Source: an uncultured Ruminiclostridium sp.
GTDB taxonomy: Bacteria; Bacillota; Clostridia; Oscillospirales; Ruminococcaceae
Assembly: GCA_910588335.1 (NCBI GenBank)
Contig: CAJUQV010000003.1
Coordinates: 81,274-145,273, forward strand
DNA length: 64,000 nucleotides
Reading direction: 5' to 3'
Below the pieces are notes generated by a model. It was given only the letters and a program-made list of their open reading frames with translations, was not told where the DNA came from and did no database searches. A program made the translations under genes and the position numbers. Shown here one piece after another: positions 33,488-42,749 of this stretch (its first letter is position 1; each line of letters starts with the position of its first letter).

Positions 33488-34885
33488 TTATACCAAGTCG
33501 CCATCGTCAAAAGGATCGCCGCATTCGGGACAGAATTTGGGAGGATTTGAGGGATCAACGGGTTCCCAGCCGCATTTGTCGCATTTATATTTTTTCGGCG
33601 CTTCGGGCTTAGGGCTTCCGCATTCCGCACAGAATCTGCCGCTGTTGGTCTTTCCGCATTTGCATACCCACTCGCCGGACACCTTGGGTGCCGGAGCCGC
33701 GCCTTCCTTTGAGGTACCGCAATTGGCACAGAATTTTCCTGTGTTTTGCGTACCGCATTTGCATACCCATGCTTCGGGCTTCTTATTGCCGCAGGAGGAA
33801 CAGAAAGCGCCGGCATTCACATTGCCGCAGGAGCATTTCCATGCGTTGGGATCATTCTGATTTTGACGTTGGTTAAACTGCTGCGCGTTGGCGGTCATCT
33901 GACCCATAATATTGCCGCCCGCCTGCTGCGCCATATTCATTCCCATAAATCCCATCATGGCGCCCGCTTCGTTTGAAGCAGCCGACTCTATTCCGCGGGC
34001 TACGCTTCCCGCCATCATCGCCTGCTGCACGTTGGGATCCAGCATGGTATCGGCCTTAAGTCTGTCGCCTAACAGCTTCTTGCTTTCGTCGGTGAGGGTG
34101 GGCGCGCCCATACCGATATTTGTTACCATAAAGCCGCGCTGCTGCCAGTTTCCCACCGTTGCCGCCTGAACATTGTTTGTCAGTTCGGTGAGTCTTGTGG
34201 AAATCATACTGTAAAACACGCCCTGTGTTGAAAGCATACCAAGAGCTTCAGTCATGGCCTGAATAAACTCCTGCTTATATTGATTGCTGTCAAAAATAGA
34301 CGAAACGGTCATATCACCCGACAAAACGCCCTTGCTGGCAACTTCTTGATAAAATCTTACCGCATACTCCGCATCGGGTATCTGTATCTCAAAGGTACCG
34401 AAGAACCGAAGATCAATGGACGTATTATATTTGGGATCAAAATAAGGAACGGGCGTACTTGTGCCGAACTTTATTCCGGGGAGCTTCTGAAGGTTGATAT
34501 ACACCACCCTCTGTTCATAGGAGGGTGTTCCGCCGTAAGTAAAGCGCTTAATAAAATCCTTGGCCGAATCCTTTATCTGACCTGCGAAAATAGAGGGCGC
34601 AGAGGAATTGTCAAGGGTATAGCTGCCCGGCTCGGTAACAACATTTGTTATTTTACCGTTGTCAAGGGTGAGCATACATGTGTTTTCCTCTACTAAAATG
34701 CTGCTGCCGTTGCTGATTACGTTTTCCGTTCCCTTTGTGTTGCTGGTTCTTCCGGAATTCTGGTGCATTTTTGTGCCGGTGCGAAGGATAACGCTGCTGC
34801 TCATTGCCTGACAGTGTACGGCTTCCTTCCATGTATCGCCCAGAGTTCCGCCGAGCGCTCCTACCGCTGCTTTAATAAGTCCCAT
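33488..34885 (-). CDS. SPFH-domain protein with four zinc ribbons, YdjI-like
   Basis: 465 residues. An SPFH/Band 7-like domain (about 1-300, start MGLIKAAVGALGGTLGDTWKEAV) is the YdjI type, which in Bacillus works with PspA and the zinc-ribbon proteins YdjG and YdjH at the membrane. A Met/Ala/Gly-rich stretch (300-335) leads to four zinc ribbons (CSCG...CSSC, CKCG...CANC, CKCG...CAEC, CDKC...CPEC). It is last of three genes on the minus strand, all carrying zinc ribbons. No PspA-like gene is visible here. An envelope scaffold or stress role is inference. Confidence 0.85.
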   Translation of the reverse strand: MGLIKAAVGALGGTLGDTWKEAVHCQAMSSSVILRTGTKMHQNSGRTSNTKGTENVISNGSSILVEENTCMLTLDNGKITNVVTEPGSYTLDNSSAPSIFAGQIKDSAKDFIKRFTYGGTPSYEQRVVYINLQKLPGIKFGTSTPVPYFDPKYNTSIDLRFFGTFEIQIPDAEYAVRFYQEVASKGVLSGDMTVSSIFDSNQYKQEFIQAMTEALGMLSTQGVFYSMISTRLTELTNNVQAATVGNWQQRGFMVTNIGMGAPTLTDESKKLLGDRLKADTMLDPNVQQAMMAGSVARGIESAASNEAGAMMGFMGMNMAQQAGGNIMGQMTANAQQFNQRQNQNDPNAWKCSCGNVNAGAFCSSCGNKKPEAWVCKCGTQNTGKFCANCGTSKEGAAPAPKVSGEWVCKCGKTNSGRFCAECGSPKPEAPKKYKCDKCGWEPVDPSNPPKFCPECGDPFDDGDLV

Positions 34886-34915
34886 TTAAGTACCGTTCCT
34901 TTCAATCTGATTTAA

Positions 34916-35671
34916 TCATTTCAACAGCCTGAAGCTGTCAATCTGCCATATTTTATCCACCGCGTGCAATACTCCCGAACCGCAATAGTGACATTCCTTT
35001 GCTCCCACCGAAGGTATGGGCGCGCCGCAGTTGGGACAGTTCGCCTCAAGATAAATACCGTCCCGTTCTTCGGATATATTCTGATTGTGGGCAAGAGTTA
35101 GGGAAAAAAGATGCTGAGTAGGCTTTTCTCTTGAGCCGGATACCATATGCCCGTTTTTTGTCACATAATAACGGCTTTCGGCCGCCGCCTGAAACACCGC
35201 CAAAGCGGTGTTTTGGTCGGAGCGGTAGCTTTCTATCCCTACATTGTGTATCTTTATATCATCATAGTGCGGCTTTTCTCCTTTGCTTCGCACGTCACGG
35301 ATAATACCGTTTACCTGATCCCGAAGCCTTACCGACGAATGAGACAGAACATCCGCGTTTTCACCGCTTTCCAAAGTGTTCAGAATATCAATTACCCCGT
35401 TTCTGACCATACTTTCCATTCTGTCGTATCCCATTTCGGGAAAATCACGCTCTATTTTCGGTTTATAAAGAGGAGTAAGCTTTGGAACGGAATAAGGCAG
35501 TCTGCATTCATCGGCCAATCCGTCGGACAACAGCTTTGCCGTGTCGGAGAGTCCCATTCCGAGATAATTCCTCGTAATATTGCTCACCTTATTCTTTATA
35601 ACCAATACCAATATAACGATCGCAAGTGCCAATGCTGAAAATATTGCCGCAAAAACAATAAATATATTCAT
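34916..35671 (-). CDS. Membrane protein with C-terminal zinc ribbon, YdjG/YdjH-like
   Basis: 251 residues. One membrane helix (about 3-27), then a folded part like the Tim44-type domain of the preceding gene product (AVFQAAAESRYYVTKNG, HLFSLTLA), and one zinc ribbon CPNCGAPIPSVGAKECHYC (about 211-230). It sits between the SPFH gene and the Tim44-like gene, with short gaps, and should act with both. Confidence 0.75.
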   Translation of the reverse strand: MNIFIVFAAIFSALALAIVILVLVIKNKVSNITRNYLGMGLSDTAKLLSDGLADECRLPYSVPKLTPLYKPKIERDFPEMGYDRMESMVRNGVIDILNTLESGENADVLSHSSVRLRDQVNGIIRDVRSKGEKPHYDDIKIHNVGIESYRSDQNTALAVFQAAAESRYYVTKNGHMVSGSREKPTQHLFSLTLAHNQNISEERDGIYLEANCPNCGAPIPSVGAKECHYCGSGVLHAVDKIWQIDSFRLLK

Positions 35672-35692
35672 TGTCGGAGATTTGCCCCCTCT

Positions 35693-36655
35693 TTATTGAA
35701 TGTCCTCAGGAGGCACTCTTATACCATCGTCAACCGTATCGTTGCGCACCGTGGTAAAGTCGGTAAGTACCCATGAATAATCGCCCGTGGTAACAACCGA
35801 GCCGCAGTAGGGGCACTCGCCGGATGAAGTAATTTCAAGGGGCGCACCGCAGTTGGGACAATTATAACCCTGTGTTCCGGAAACCTTGTCTTTAGTGAGG
35901 GCGTCGGTGCTTCTTACAAATTTCATCTTGTAGCGCATATCCCAGCGTGTGGTTTTATCGCCGCGAACTATATTGCCGGTCTTTTCGTCAACCTGATAAT
36001 CGATCATGCGGGCGTTAAGATAAACGGTAAGATACTCAAAATCCTTGTCCTTGACAAAGCTTGTTAAATAAGCGGTATTTATGGCTATGCTCTCGTAGTG
36101 GTAAATTATCCCCTGTTTTTTCTTTTCCTCCACCTGTCTCTGGGTGGTATTGAAAAGATTCTGGTGCAGAACGGGTCTTACGGGCGCCATGTCACGGGCG
36201 CACCACGCCATCTGTATGTCCACGTAAACTTGTTTAGCAAAGGTAATGAAGTCGTCTGCGGTAAAGTTGGGGTCATTTTTGCGTATGATCGCCTGAATCT
36301 GATCATTACGGTTGGGCAAAAATACGTTAGCGCCCTGCGAACCCTGTCCCGAACGAACCTGAGGCGTTTGTCCCTTTTTGTTTTTACTGTTGTTTAGCAG
36401 TATGGGAATTACTATTAACGCCAACACTATTATGGGAACAAGTGGAAAGCCGCCGAAGATTTCCAGACCGGAACCGTCGGAGTCGTAATCGCTCCCTCCC
36501 CAGTCGCTGTCGTAATCACCCCAATCTCCGCCGCCCCAGTCTCCTCCGTCTCCTCCGTAGTCGTTTCCGTCAAAGGCAATGCCTGCGAACACAAAACATA
36601 GCACCATCAGAATTACGGTAGTAAAAGCAAGTATTTTCTTTTTAATGGTTCTCAT
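35693..36655 (-). CDS. Tim44-like membrane protein with zinc ribbon
   Basis: 320 residues. An N-terminal signal or membrane helix (about 8-28), a Gly/Asp/Trp/Tyr-rich stretch (30-62), a second helix (about 68-88), then a Tim44-like domain (about 115-265) and a zinc ribbon CPNCGAPLEITSSGECPYC (about 272-290). First of three minus-strand genes; it heads the YdjG-YdjH-YdjI-like module. Signal cleavage is uncertain since a second helix follows. Confidence 0.8.
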   Translation of the reverse strand: MRTIKKKILAFTTVILMVLCFVFAGIAFDGNDYGGDGGDWGGGDWGDYDSDWGGSDYDSDGSGLEIFGGFPLVPIIVLALIVIPILLNNSKNKKGQTPQVRSGQGSQGANVFLPNRNDQIQAIIRKNDPNFTADDFITFAKQVYVDIQMAWCARDMAPVRPVLHQNLFNTTQRQVEEKKKQGIIYHYESIAINTAYLTSFVKDKDFEYLTVYLNARMIDYQVDEKTGNIVRGDKTTRWDMRYKMKFVRSTDALTKDKVSGTQGYNCPNCGAPLEITSSGECPYCGSVVTTGDYSWVLTDFTTVRNDTVDDGIRVPPEDIQ

Positions 36656-37108
36656 TCCTTCCCTATTTCATTATAATTTTAGCAGTATAAATATATTTTA
36701 AAATATTCAATTTGCACTATAAATAAGACTCATACTGCACAATTCCATGCAAATACATACTTATCGCTTATTATTGCACTTAACATTACATTAATTTGGG
36801 CTGTTTTGGTGCTTATATTTTGCAAAAAATATGTAATAATATAAAATGATATGGACACATATAAAGAAAAACTATAATATGTGAGAAAAAGTTGTTAAAG
36901 ATACATAGTACAACGGTTACCAATGACAGCTTTTCTCAACTTTGCTATCCATTATAGCAATAATGATTATTATATTACTCGATTGTTCGTATTGATACGT
37001 TTGAGGGTAACAAAATAAATCTGACATTATACTGCAAATGTTGAACAAGGTAATAATAAATTACCGTATATTGTAAACCGCCAAATTTATATGTTCACCA
37101 TTGCCCTT
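36656..37108. other. AT-rich intergenic stretch
   Basis: 453 bases without a credible gene. Very AT-rich, like the restriction-modification genes next to it; no clear hairpin terminator. It may mark the border of an acquired segment. Confidence 0.5.
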
Positions 37109-38629
37109 TTAAGCAAATCTCATCTGCCCAGTGCTAAGAAATGACTTAAAAGTGTCATACATAGACAAAGTAACGTAATAGGGCAAATTCAAATCCTGCT
37201 CGGTTCTTTTTAGTTCATCAAATATCAAAGAATTAACGATTTTAAAAAAATCGATGCGTTCAAGGACTTTCTTTGTATACGGTCTTTTTGCATCCAAAAA
37301 CGTTATACTTTTAAGGAATCCTTGAACCTTCTTTGAATTTAATAATAGCATAGCAACATATGCCAAATCATAACTATCGAAACAGATAAAATAACTTGTA
37401 TCATCTGTCATAACAGGTTTGTTATCATCTGAATACAGCACAGAGAATAACGGCTGTTTATAAAATCCGCTAACCCCAACTTTATATTTAGAATAAGAAT
37501 AATCACCCACGCCAAACATGGAAAATAAAGGCGCACCGTGATAAATTGAACTTTTTCGCTTTTCAAACAGTTCTATATTATCATTCAGATATTCCCACGT
37601 TTTTGGCACCTCTTGTTCAAGGTGTTCTGTATCTTCACGGGCTTTTTTTTGTGTTACAATGACAAATTTTGAAAAACTGTGAATTACAGGTGATTTGAAC
37701 ATACTGCTTTTAATCAGAGGAAAAACAATATCATCTTCAATTTGAACTTCATCTTTCTTCCCATTTTGAAGCGTACCGTTTTGCATGGTTAGTTCCATCA
37801 CTTTTGAACAATCATGTTTTACTCCTTGCCGCCATTCAAAACAGCACCGACCATCAAAATTTACTATATCTGTATCTAAATTACTGTAAAACTGACCATT
37901 TAAATATCCGAACTGTGATTTAATTATATCGGGACATTCAAAATCATAAACATTACAAATATCTGATGAAAGCAGCTTATCTGAAAGCAGAATAACCAAA
38001 ACACAGGCACTTGTATTAATTCCAAATATCTTTGAGGCATCAAATTCTAAAATATCACATGACACAAACGCAATATATTTTCTTTTCAATTCTTTGAAAA
38101 CATTTCTTGCAACAGATGTTTTACAAAGCATAGAAATGATGGTGTTCGTATTCATATATTCGTTAATCAATTTCAGAATAATATATTCGCAAATGTCAAA
38201 ATTACTTGCCCCTGTTATTGCGTCAATGCCTTTTAATTTCTTGAAATTAGCTTTTACAGGCAAATTATCAGAACTTAGGACAGACAATGTGCTATTAGTT
38301 ATCCACGGGGGGTTACCTATAACAAGAATTTGGCGTTTGTCTTTAATTAAATCTTTTGACGAAAAATCAAAGAAATCTGTATTGATCACATTTACTTTAC
38401 TGTCATCTATGAAATTTCTACATCTTTCACAGTATTCTGGATTTATTTCAATTCCATAATATTCGTTAGCATCAAATAAAAGACTGCTTTTTAAGAAGTT
38501 ACCCACTCCGCAAGTTGGCTCAACTACTGCAGTTGGTCTAATATGATGGTAATCCTTCAGATAACGACAAATCTTTTCTGCAAAGTCAATAGGGGTTTGA
38601 TAATCACCATATTCGCGTTTTCCACTCAT
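37109..38629 (-). CDS. Type II N6-adenine DNA methyltransferase
   Basis: 506 residues. AdoMet motif VVEPTCGVGNFLKSS (about 35-49), EINPEY (61-66) and catalytic NPPW at 106-109 (VIGNPPWITNS) place it among adenine methyltransferases of the Eco57I-like type. The long C-terminal part would recognise DNA. Its start lies inside the end of the upstream nuclease gene (overlap 26 bases). The segment is AT-richer than its neighbours. It protects DNA from the partner nuclease, whose gene is frameshifted here. Confidence 0.9.
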   Translation of the reverse strand: MSGKREYGDYQTPIDFAEKICRYLKDYHHIRPTAVVEPTCGVGNFLKSSLLFDANEYYGIEINPEYCERCRNFIDDSKVNVINTDFFDFSSKDLIKDKRQILVIGNPPWITNSTLSVLSSDNLPVKANFKKLKGIDAITGASNFDICEYIILKLINEYMNTNTIISMLCKTSVARNVFKELKRKYIAFVSCDILEFDASKIFGINTSACVLVILLSDKLLSSDICNVYDFECPDIIKSQFGYLNGQFYSNLDTDIVNFDGRCCFEWRQGVKHDCSKVMELTMQNGTLQNGKKDEVQIEDDIVFPLIKSSMFKSPVIHSFSKFVIVTQKKAREDTEHLEQEVPKTWEYLNDNIELFEKRKSSIYHGAPLFSMFGVGDYSYSKYKVGVSGFYKQPLFSVLYSDDNKPVMTDDTSYFICFDSYDLAYVAMLLLNSKKVQGFLKSITFLDAKRPYTKKVLERIDFFKIVNSLIFDELKRTEQDLNLPYYVTLSMYDTFKSFLSTGQMRFA

Positions 38630-39274
38630 AATTAATAACCCCTTTTACGCTGTTATTTAATGCGATGACTCTTGTATATTGCAATCGCCATTGTAATGCA
38701 TTACTAATAGTTAAATAGCCTTGTTTCGGTGGATAATCAAGAATTTCATTGGCAAGCTCATTATAAACAATATCATCACCAGGAACATTTTTATCTTGCA
38801 AAAAACCAATAACATCTTCCTTGTTTGCACCATTTCGCGCAAACGTCTTGTAATTGTGTAATCAGCAGTTCTTTCTTTGCTGATGAAAGTACAATGTGTA
38901 AAATATAATGTACAAGTGTCATTTGTATCGCGCTTATCATAAACAAAAACCAATAGATTATAGCCCAAACCGAAAATTTTTTGACGAGCATTCTTAAATG
39001 GACAGCTTGATTGTGGCTGTGTAATAGAAGTGACTTTTATGTCTGTTTGAATTTCAGCACCAGGCAGGTCAATGCCCTTTGCACTACTTCCAACTTCAAC
39101 AGTATATTGTGACTGAAGAAATTTCTGGAATTTATGTTCGACATATGTACCAACGGCTTTCCCGTCAGTAATACCTATAAGTTCAATGTGGTTCTCATGG
39201 CTTTCAATTTTACAAAAGCGACGTGCAGATTTAATGAGTTCAACTATCGTCAGTGCTGGCTTCATGGCAGTCAT
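38604..39274 (-). pseudogene. Frameshifted type II restriction endonuclease
   Basis: Two frames join into one protein of about 223 residues. The first (from 39274) ends its sensible part at ITRRLRE near 38836; the second continues NKEDVIGFLQDKNVPGDDIVYNELANEI. One missing base, probably an A in the GAAAT at 38832-38836, explains the break. The first part holds a PD-(D/E)xK-like nuclease site, Asp69 and Asp78-Ile-Lys80 in GIDLPGAEIQTDIKVTS. Its active-site part is intact, but the last third is lost. A sequencing error cannot be excluded. Recognition sequence unknown. Confidence 0.75.
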
Positions 39275-39592
39275 CTCCAGTCAATATAGATATAATAATT
39301 TAAGATATATTATACAATATAATGTTTACTATTTCTCAATAGAAAATCTGCATATAATTATTACTGTATTTTAGTATCTCTTTTCGGATTTATTAAAAGT
39401 AAGATATACATTCCAATAAGAAGATTGTCCATTATAAAAGCAAAAGTATTAAATTACCAGCAAACACAGAAAAAACGTCGTTCCGTCAGTCCTTGCGGCA
39501 AAAACCGAAGGACTGAGCAGAATACGCCGCGCAAAGAATTCGGATATTGAATCAAAAATAAAGCTTTATCTTACAAGTATATGTATTCTTAT
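39275..39592. other. Intergenic stretch between spoVS and the restriction genes
   Basis: No gene. An imperfect hairpin, CAGTCCTTGCGG/CCGAAGGACTG (39488-39517), lies downstream of spoVS and may end its transcript. AT-rich sequence right of 39275 should hold the promoter of the restriction genes. Confidence 0.5.
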
Positions 39593-39853
39593 TTACCTTT
39601 TATCGACTTTAAAACAGATTGCCGTTCTTTCTTCTCCGTTAATGTCAATACCGGAAAAATAAGGCACGGATACAAGCTCTATGTCTTCCTCCTTCATATA
39701 AACGCAGGCAATCGCGATAGCCTTTACGGCCTGGTTCACCGCGCCCGCGCCTACCGCCTGAACCTCTACGCTGTTTCCCTCGCGAATAATCGCGGCAATA
39801 GCACCGGCTACCGCCTTGGGGACAGATCTTGAAGAAACCTTTACCGGATCCAT
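39593..39853 (-). CDS. spoVS: Stage V sporulation protein S
   Basis: 86 residues, the family length. It matches SpoVS closely in VSSRSVPKAVAGAIAAIIREG, EVQAVGAGAVNQAVKAIAIA and GEERTAICFKV. Start set at 39853, where AAAGGAG precedes the ATG; the longer frame adds 26 unlikely residues. SpoVS is a small Alba-like DNA-binding protein that affects spore development in Bacillus. It lies downstream of ymdB, the order known from Bacillus subtilis. Confidence 0.95.
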   Translation of the reverse strand: MDPVKVSSRSVPKAVAGAIAAIIREGNSVEVQAVGAGAVNQAVKAIAIACVYMKEEDIELVSVPYFSGIDINGEERTAICFKVDKR

Positions 39854-39997
39854 ATGCAACGCTCCTTTCATTCTTGCGAACATACCATTGTTATATATTG
39901 AAAGCTTGAATGAGTGCTCCCATTGTGCCACGGCGGAAATTCCGCCGTCAAAGGAAGTTAGGTGTGATGATAGGGAACCTTTTTGAATCCGTTCTCA

Positions 39998-40801
39998 TCA
40001 AACTATGACGTTTGATGAGAACTTTCTGCCGTCCAGCAGTTCGCAAATACGTTTTATTTGGCAGCACTTACCGCTTTTGCTGTCGATATCCAACAGTACG
40101 GCGTTAAGTGTTGTACTTCCCTTTGCGTATATGTGTCGCTGCGGGTAATATGTGGTGAGCCGAGCTATTATGACATTTTTTTCGATGCCTAACACCGACT
40201 CCGCCACTCCCGTCATTCCCACGTCGGTTATATATCCCGTGTGGGAAGCTATAATGCCTTCATCCGCCGTCTGTACATGAGTATGCGTACCCAAAACGGC
40301 AGAAACTCTCTCGGCGAGATAGTAACCCATAGCCCTTTTCTCCGAGGTAGCTTCGGCATGAAAATCTACTATTATATTTTTGGTATCTATATTTTCGAGT
40401 ATTTTGTCCGCGCATAAAAACGGGTTGTCTACCGCCTGCATATAGTTTATGCCGATAAGATTTACCACCGCCAATGAATAAGCGCCGAAATCCAGAAGGC
40501 AATACCCCCGTCCCGGACAATCCTCGCCGTAATTAGCGGGACGAATTATTACCGAGCTTTCCTCAAAAATCGGAGACATTTCTGGTCGCTTATAGCAGTG
40601 ATTTCCCGTAGTTATAACGTCCACGCCGCCGCTCAGGAGAAGTTCCGCCGAATGGGGCGTTATTCCGTTTCCATCGGCGGAATTCTCACCGTTAACTATT
40701 ACGACGTCGACGCCAAAGCGTTTTTTCAGCGCAGGCAGCGCTTCGGTGAGATCGCGGCAGGAGCTTTGTCCCACCACATCGCCTACAAAAAGAATATTCA
40801 T
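39998..40801 (-). CDS. ymdB: YmdB-family metallophosphoesterase
   Basis: 267 residues, TIGR00282 type. Metal ligands lie in FVGDVVG (Asp8), NGENSADG, TTGNHCYKRPE, DFHAEATSEKRA and GTHTHVQTADE. It hydrolyses cyclic nucleotide phosphodiesters, and in Bacillus it affects biofilm and motility genes. Between purA and spoVS; start right after purA by 4 bases, so it is in the purA operon. Confidence 0.92.
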   Translation of the reverse strand: MNILFVGDVVGQSSCRDLTEALPALKKRFGVDVVIVNGENSADGNGITPHSAELLLSGGVDVITTGNHCYKRPEMSPIFEESSVIIRPANYGEDCPGRGYCLLDFGAYSLAVVNLIGINYMQAVDNPFLCADKILENIDTKNIIVDFHAEATSEKRAMGYYLAERVSAVLGTHTHVQTADEGIIASHTGYITDVGMTGVAESVLGIEKNVIIARLTTYYPQRHIYAKGSTTLNAVLLDIDSKSGKCCQIKRICELLDGRKFSSNVIV

Positions 40802-40805
40802 GGGA

Positions 40806-42080
40806 TTATCTTTCTATTATCTGTGTCCTGTCAGGGCCGTTGCCTATCATGGCAATTTTACAGCCGCAAAGCTCCTCCAGCCTTTCTATATATGTTTTAC
40901 ATGCCTGCGGCAGCGCTGCGAAGCTTTTACATTCCGAGATATCCTCGTCGAAGCCCTTAAGGGTCTCGTATATGGGCTTACAGCCTTCAAGCTCCTCCAA
41001 GGTTGGAGGAAAATCCTTTACAACGCTTCCGTCGGGCTTTTCATAAGCTACACACACCTTAAGATCGCCTATTCCGCCGAGGGTGTCAAGCTTATTGATT
41101 GCCAGCTTTGAGAGACCGTTGACTCTTACGGAATGGCGGACTATAACCGCGTCAAACCATCCGGTTCTTCTTGGTCTACCCGTTGTGGTGCCGAATTCGC
41201 CGCCCTTATTCCGGATTGCGTCGCCGATTTCATCGTTAAGCTCCGTGGGGAACGGACCTTTTCCCACACGTGTGGTGTAGGCTTTTGCAACGCCTATTAT
41301 ATCACTTATCATCATGGGACCTACGCCGGTCCCCACGCAAACTCCCGCCGAAAGAGGGTGAGAGCTTGTAACATAAGGATAGGTGCCGAAGTCGATGTCC
41401 AGAAGGGTAGCCTGTGCTCCCTCAAACATTATTGTCTTGCCTTCCTTATGGGCATTGTATACGATAACGGAAACATCGTCCAAATATTCGGAGATACGCT
41501 TCCCGTACTCGGTATATTCCTTTATTACCGCCTCTATATCTATTGGTTCTCCGCCGTACACCTTGGTAATAATCATATTTTTCAGTTTTCCGGTAGTGCG
41601 CGCTTTTTCGGCAAATATTTCGGGGTGAACCAGATCGTATACCCTTATTCCGCAGCGCTCGTATTTATCCATATAGGCGGGACCGATACCTCTTTTGGTG
41701 GTGCCTATATCAGAGCCGCCCCTGAATTTTTCGGAAAGCCCGTCCAGTTCGATATGCCACGGCATGGTAACGTGGGCGCGGGGGTCAATCCTGAGATTAT
41801 CGAAGGTTATCCCTCTGGAGCCGAGTCCATCCAGTTCGCTTACCAAGTCCTTGGGATCAAGCACCACTCCGGCACCGATAAGACAAAGAGTGTCCTTGTA
41901 AAGTATACCGGAAGGGATCAAATGAAGCTTATAGGTCTGTCCGCCGCTTACGACGGTATGACCTGCGTTGTTGCCGCCTTGTGACCGTACCACAACATCG
42001 GCGCGGGAAGCGATTATATCTATTATCTTTCCCTTGCCTTCATCGCCCCACTGTGTACCTACTACTATGCTTGCCGACAT
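40806..42080 (-). CDS. purA: Adenylosuccinate synthetase
   Basis: 424 residues. GTP-binding GTQWGDEGKGKIID at residues 8-21, with further signature GNNAGHT and QATLLDIDFGTYPYVTSSHPLSAG (near 220-245). It converts IMP and aspartate to adenylosuccinate with GTP, the first step to AMP. A promoter-like TATAAT lies at 42115-42120 on the minus strand. The terminal steps from IMP back to AICAR are encoded at 60612-62526. Confidence 0.96.
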   Translation of the reverse strand: MSASIVVGTQWGDEGKGKIIDIIASRADVVVRSQGGNNAGHTVVSGGQTYKLHLIPSGILYKDTLCLIGAGVVLDPKDLVSELDGLGSRGITFDNLRIDPRAHVTMPWHIELDGLSEKFRGGSDIGTTKRGIGPAYMDKYERCGIRVYDLVHPEIFAEKARTTGKLKNMIITKVYGGEPIDIEAVIKEYTEYGKRISEYLDDVSVIVYNAHKEGKTIMFEGAQATLLDIDFGTYPYVTSSHPLSAGVCVGTGVGPMMISDIIGVAKAYTTRVGKGPFPTELNDEIGDAIRNKGGEFGTTTGRPRRTGWFDAVIVRHSVRVNGLSKLAINKLDTLGGIGDLKVCVAYEKPDGSVVKDFPPTLEELEGCKPIYETLKGFDEDISECKSFAALPQACKTYIERLEELCGCKIAMIGNGPDRTQIIER

Positions 42081-42586
42081 GAAAATATCAGTCCTTTCTT
42101 TTTCTTTCTATAATCATTATACCAAAATAAAAGTTTAAATGCAATATGTAACAGGGTTAAATTTTTGTTTAAGAAAAAAATATTTTTCTAAAAACGGGAT
42201 TAAGAGGCGAAGTTTGGTCATATTGCATAAATTTTCGGGTTTGAGATTGGTGAAAAGATATCAAAGTTTTTTAATTTCTTTATATTAAATTTTCAACGAA
42301 CAAATTTTATTACAATATATCTAAATGTAAAAAATCTCCCCTAAAAGAGCTATAATAATTCTCCAAGGTATATAAATGCTGCCGAATAGACTCTGCCGCC
42401 TAAGAGTAGAGTTCCGTCCCTCGGTTCAATGGGGGGGGATTTCCAACTGAACCGATGAATTGCTTCGCAATTCCGGCAGCTTGTTTAAGCTGAGCTTTAA
42501 AATAACAAATCTAAGAGTCAAATAAAACTTAAAATAATAGAAATCACCGAAGCAGCATTATAGAGGCAGCATTATAAATGAGTAAA
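42081..42586. repeat. Intergenic stretch with a family D repeat
   Basis: No gene. 42378-42503 is a full family D unit: GCTGCCGAATAGACTCTGCC, then a hairpin TCGGTTCA/TGAACCGA, then CTTCGCAATTCCGGCAGC and GTTTAAGCTGAGCTTTAAAAT. Parts recur at 48511-48614, 21264-21350 and, inverted, at 51348-51400. Confidence 0.65.
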
Positions 42587-42636
42587 AGAACCGCCAACCA
42601 TCTTACACACGGAGGGGGTAAGATGGTCAACGGTTC
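42587..42636 (-). terminator. Intrinsic terminator of the amidase gene
   Basis: A long imperfect stem (AGAACCG...CCATCTTA with TAAGATGG...CGGTTCT) that on the minus strand ends in TTCTTTTA. It lies just downstream of the GHL10-amidase gene. Confidence 0.65.
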
Positions 42637-42749
42637 TGCACCGAGGCGGTATAAAATAATTTTTTAAAAAACAAAAACAACTTTAGAAAAAGTCCCTTGC
42701 GGTAAGCGCTACTCCCTACTCACTGCGCCTCAAAAAACCCAAAATCCTC

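Noticed and set aside
41133..41984. 283-codon frame opposite purA
   Set aside because: It lies wholly within purA, has no homology I recognise and no proper start.
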